In this document: positions 61,206-64,000 of the stretch, piece after piece
How the letters are laid out: the number at the start of each line of letters is the position of its first letter
Numbering within the stretch: the first letter of the stretch is position 1
NCBI RefSeq assembly: GCF_028747205.1
Contig: NZ_CP112880.1
Span: 7,227,501 to 7,291,500, forward strand
Origin: Streptomyces sp. CA-278952
GTDB taxonomy: Bacteria > Actinomycetota > Actinomycetes > Streptomycetales > Streptomycetaceae
Direction: 5' to 3'
DNA: 64,000 nt
Notes under the pieces: generated by a model
Database searches by the model: none
What the model was told of the DNA's origin: nothing
The model's input: the letters and a program-made list of their open reading frames with translations, nothing else
Position numbers and translations under genes: made by a program

Positions 61206-64000
61206 GACTGCACCGCCTGAGCATCACCGCCTTCGGCCCGTTCGGCGCCACCCAGGAAGTCGACTTCGACGCCCTCTCCTCCGCCGGGCTCTTCCTGCTC
61301 CACGGGCCCACCGGAGCCGGGAAGACCTCCGTCCTGGACGCCGTCTGCTTCGCCCTGTACGGGGCCGTCCCCGGCGCCCGGCAGAGCCCCGGGGCCTCCC
61401 TGCGCAGCGACCACGCCCCGGCGGCCCTGCCCACCGAGGTCCAGCTGGAACTGACCGTCGGCGGCCGACGCCTCGAAGTCACCCGCAGCCCCGCCCAGCC
61501 CCGCCCGAAGAAGCGCGGCGACGGCTTCACCCAGGAGAAGGCCCAGAGCCGGCTGCGCGGTTACGACCCCGAGCGCGGCTGGCAGGCGCTCAGCAAGTCG
61601 CACCAGGAGATCGGCGAGGAGCTGACCCAGCTCATCGGCATGAGCCGGGACCAGTTCTGCCAGGTGGTGCTTCTGCCGCAGGGCGACTTCGCCCGCTTCC
61701 TGCGCGCGGACGCCGAGGCCCGCGGCAAGCTCCTCGGCCGGCTCTTCGACACCCGCCGCTTCGCCGCCGTCGAGGAACGCCTCGCCGAACTGCGCCGGGG
61801 CGCCGAGGCCAGGGTCACCGCCGCCGACGAGCGGATCCTCGCCCTCGCCCAGCGCATCGCCCAGGCGGCCGGACCCGTCGGGGCCGAGGCCACGCCGATC
61901 GCCGCCCGGCCCGGCGAACCCGGTCTCGCCGAAGCCGTTCTGGAGTGGGCCGCCATCGCCCGGTCCACGGCCCGCGAACGGCTCGACATCGCCCACTGCG
62001 TCCTGACCGGGGCCGAGGGCCGCCAGCGCGCGGCACGCCACGCCCTGGACACCGAGCGCGAACGCGCCCGCCTCCAGCAGCGGTACGAGGAGACCGTGCG
62101 CCGCGCCGCCGCCCTGGAGGAGCGCCGGCCCGAACACGACCGCTGCCAGGAACAGCTGGAGCGCGCCCGCAAGGCGGACCGGGTCGCCCCCGCACTGGAC
62201 CTGCGCGAGGAGGCGGAGCGTGCCCACCGCCGGGCGGGCGACGCCCTCGACCGGGCCAGGGCACAGCTGCCGACCGACCTCGCCGACGCGGGCCCCGACC
62301 GGCTCACCGAGCTGGAGCGCCGGTTCCGGCAGGAGCTGGGCGGCCTGGAGTCGGCCCGCCGGGCCGAGGCACGCAGCGCGGCGATCGACGAGGAACGGGA
62401 CCGGCTGGAGCGCGAGTCCCGGGCCGACGACGCCACCGTCCGGGACGCGGACGCCTGGCTGGCGGGCTGGGACGCCGTCCACGCCGCACTCAGGGAACGC
62501 ATCGCGACGGCGCAGGAGGCCGCGACCCGCGCCGAACAGCTCGCCGGACTCCTCGCTCCGGCCCGTCGCAGGCTGGAGGCCGCCCGCCGCCGCGACGCGC
62601 TGGCCGCCGAGGTCCTGGCCGCCCGGCAGACGCTCGCCGAGGCCCGCGAAGGCGCCCTCGACGCCCATGAGACCTGGCTGGGGCTGCGGGAGCGCCGACT
62701 GCGGGACATCGCGGCGGAGCTGGCCGCCGGACTCGTCGACGGGGCGCCCTGCACCGTCTGCGGCTCCGCCGAGCACCCGGCCCCCGCCACCGAGGGCGAC
62801 GGCCACGTCGACCGGGCCACCGAGGAGGCCGCCCTCACCGCCCACCGGCACGCCGAGGAGACCCGTGCCCGCGCCGAGCAGGCCCTCGGGCTCGTCCGCG
62901 AACGCCACGCCGCCGCCCACGCGGAGGCCCGCGACGCCGATGGATCGTCGGCGGCCCCCGACCCGGCGGCGGCCGTCGAGGCGGAGGGCGAGGCGACGAC
63001 GGACCCCGGCCCGTCCGTCGACGAACTCCGTGGCACCGTCGACCGGTTGGCCGCCGAGCATGCCGAGGCACACCGCCTCGCCGCCGGAACGCACGCAGCC
63101 CGCGAGGCCCTTGACGCCGCGGAGCGTGAGCACCTCGGGCGCCTCGAACTCCGGCAGGAGGCCGAGCGCCGGGCCGCCGCCCGTACGTCCCGGCGGGAGG
63201 CGCTCGACCGCGAGCAGGCCGTGCTGCGAGGCGAACTCACCATGGTCCGGGGCGAGTCCGGGTCCGTCGCCGCGTACGCGGAACGCCTCACCCGCCGGGT
63301 GGCGCTGCTCGCCGAGGCCGCCGAGGCCGTACGCACCGAACAGGACGCCGCCCGACAGCGCAAGGAGGCCGACGACCGGCTCTCCGACGCGGCGTTCCGG
63401 GCCGGCTTCGACACCCCGGAGGCCGCCGCCGCGACCCTCCTCGACGCCGCCGCCCAACGCGACCTCCAGCACCGCATCGACGCCTGGCAGGCCGAGGCCG
63501 CCGCGGTCGCCGACCGCCGCGGCGAACGCGACGCCCGCGAGGCCGCCGAGCAGCCGCCCGCCCGACCATCGGCAGCGCAGGGCGCGTTCGAGACGGCGGA
63601 GTGGCTGTTGCGCGAGGCGTCCTCCGCACTCGCCGCCGCCGACCAGCGCTGCGGGGAGCTGGCCCGGCTCTCCGGTGAGGCCGCCGACGAGGTGCGGCGG
63701 CTGGGCCCGGTGCGCCAGGAGTACGAGCGGATCGCCCGGCTGGCGGGCCTGGCGGCGGGCACCTCCGCCGACAACGAGCGCAAGATGCGCCTGGAGGCGT
63801 ACGTCCTGGCCGCCCGTCTCGAACAGGTGGCGGCCGCCGCCACCGCACGACTGCGGCGGATGTCCTCGGGCCGCTACACCCTGGTCCACTCCGACGCCCG
63901 CACCGGTGGACGCAGAGCAGGGCTCGGGCTGCATGTGGTCGACGCCTGGACCGGCAGCGAACGGGACACCGCGACGCTCTCCGGCGGGGAGACGTTCTTC
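61202..64000 (+). CDS. sbcC: Exonuclease subunit SbcC (Rad50 family), cut by window edge
   Basis: The 933 visible residues of an SMC-like ATPase that partners SbcD. The N-terminal nucleotide-binding domain has Walker A GPTGAGKTS near residue 35 and the Q-loop LLPQGDFARFL near 160. Long Glu/Arg/Ala-rich coiled coils run from about 180 to 820 with the zinc-hook CTVC near 519. The second lobe begins near 850 and shows the ABC signature TLSGGETF at the very end of the window. Walker B and the C-terminus lie beyond. Coupled to sbcD by GTGA. Confidence 0.95.
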   Translation, partial: MRLHRLSITAFGPFGATQEVDFDALSSAGLFLLHGPTGAGKTSVLDAVCFALYGAVPGARQSPGASLRSDHAPAALPTEVQLELTVGGRRLEVTRSPAQPRPKKRGDGFTQEKAQSRLRGYDPERGWQALSKSHQEIGEELTQLIGMSRDQFCQVVLLPQGDFARFLRADAEARGKLLGRLFDTRRFAAVEERLAELRRGAEARVTAADERILALAQRIAQAAGPVGAEATPIAARPGEPGLAEAVLEWAAIARSTARERLDIAHCVLTGAEGRQRAARHALDTERERARLQQRYEETVRRAAALEERRPEHDRCQEQLERARKADRVAPALDLREEAERAHRRAGDALDRARAQLPTDLADAGPDRLTELERRFRQELGGLESARRAEARSAAIDEERDRLERESRADDATVRDADAWLAGWDAVHAALRERIATAQEAATRAEQLAGLLAPARRRLEAARRRDALAAEVLAARQTLAEAREGALDAHETWLGLRERRLRDIAAELAAGLVDGAPCTVCGSAEHPAPATEGDGHVDRATEEAALTAHRHAEETRARAEQALGLVRERHAAAHAEARDADGSSAAPDPAAAVEAEGEATTDPGPSVDELRGTVDRLAAEHAEAHRLAAGTHAAREALDAAEREHLGRLELRQEAERRAAARTSRREALDREQAVLRGELTMVRGESGSVAAYAERLTRRVALLAEAAEAVRTEQDAARQRKEADDRLSDAAFRAGFDTPEAAAATLLDAAAQRDLQHRIDAWQAEAAAVADRRGERDAREAAEQPPARPSAAQGAFETAEWLLREASSALAAADQRCGELARLSGEAADEVRRLGPVRQEYERIARLAGLAAGTSADNERKMRLEAYVLAARLEQVAAAATARLRRMSSGRYTLVHSDARTGGRRAGLGLHVVDAWTGSERDTATLSGGETFF

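Overview
The window is high-GC actinomycete DNA, almost certainly Streptomyces: strong G/C bias at third codon positions, many GTG starts, ATGA/GTGA stop-start overlaps, long perfect hairpin terminators without U-tracts, and a divergent third EF-Tu (tuf3) beside housekeeping genes. It has three parts: a modular PKS/NRPS locus (1-32976), a lasso-peptide locus (about 35133-46131), and conserved chromosomal genes (48002-64000). A two-gene amino-acid pair at 46228-47658 sits between the last two but probably belongs functionally to the first.

PKS/NRPS locus. A 3274-aa PKS (17170-26994, minus) has a decarboxylating KSQ-AT-ACP loading module and a KS-AT-DH-ER-KR-ACP module. It feeds a giant hybrid (minus, start 17154, running off the left edge, 5718 residues visible) with KS-AT-DH-KR, an NRPS-type carrier, then C-A(N-methyltransferase)-PCP, C-A-PCP, C-A-PCP and the start of another C domain. 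The adenylation pockets read as an aliphatic N-methylated residue, a Val/Ile-type residue and serine. The divergent gene is an extra signal peptidase II (lspA). A second minus-strand operon holds a type II thioesterase, a short-chain dehydrogenase and a one-module NRPS with a threonine-type pocket. A 2-methyl-3-hydroxyacyl chain followed by N-Me-aliphatic, (allo)Ile, Ser and Thr is the globomycin pattern. Globomycin inhibits LspA, so the extra lspA is most simply self-resistance. The link to globomycin is inference; domains and motifs were read directly.

Lasso locus. A 42-aa precursor at 38200-38328 carries a class I (two-disulfide) siamycin-type core. It is followed by cyclase, recognition protein, leader peptidase, a two-gene ABC exporter, a MauE-like membrane protein, a membrane-anchored thioredoxin-fold protein and a CapA-like metallophosphatase resembling MslH, the C-terminal Trp epimerase of MS-271. 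A histidine kinase plus a second ABC transporter lie upstream, and a response regulator without adjacent kinase lies downstream.

Between and beyond. An IS630-type transposase remnant and an atypical LuxR regulator separate the two biosynthetic loci. The NTF2-fold protein and branched-chain aminotransferase at 46228-47658 match the DsaE/DsaD-type pair that makes L-allo-isoleucine, a globomycin constituent; the lasso locus therefore seems nested inside the lipopeptide locus. The right third holds uppP, a VTT-domain protein, an AlkD-like glycosylase, tuf3, a spermidine synthase-like protein, a membrane protein, a hotdog thioesterase, two hexapeptide-repeat proteins, an XRE-cupin regulator, a YbaK-like protein, an AAC(3)-type acetyltransferase, a CoA-binding protein, a YigZ protein and sbcD-sbcC (sbcC cut by the right edge).
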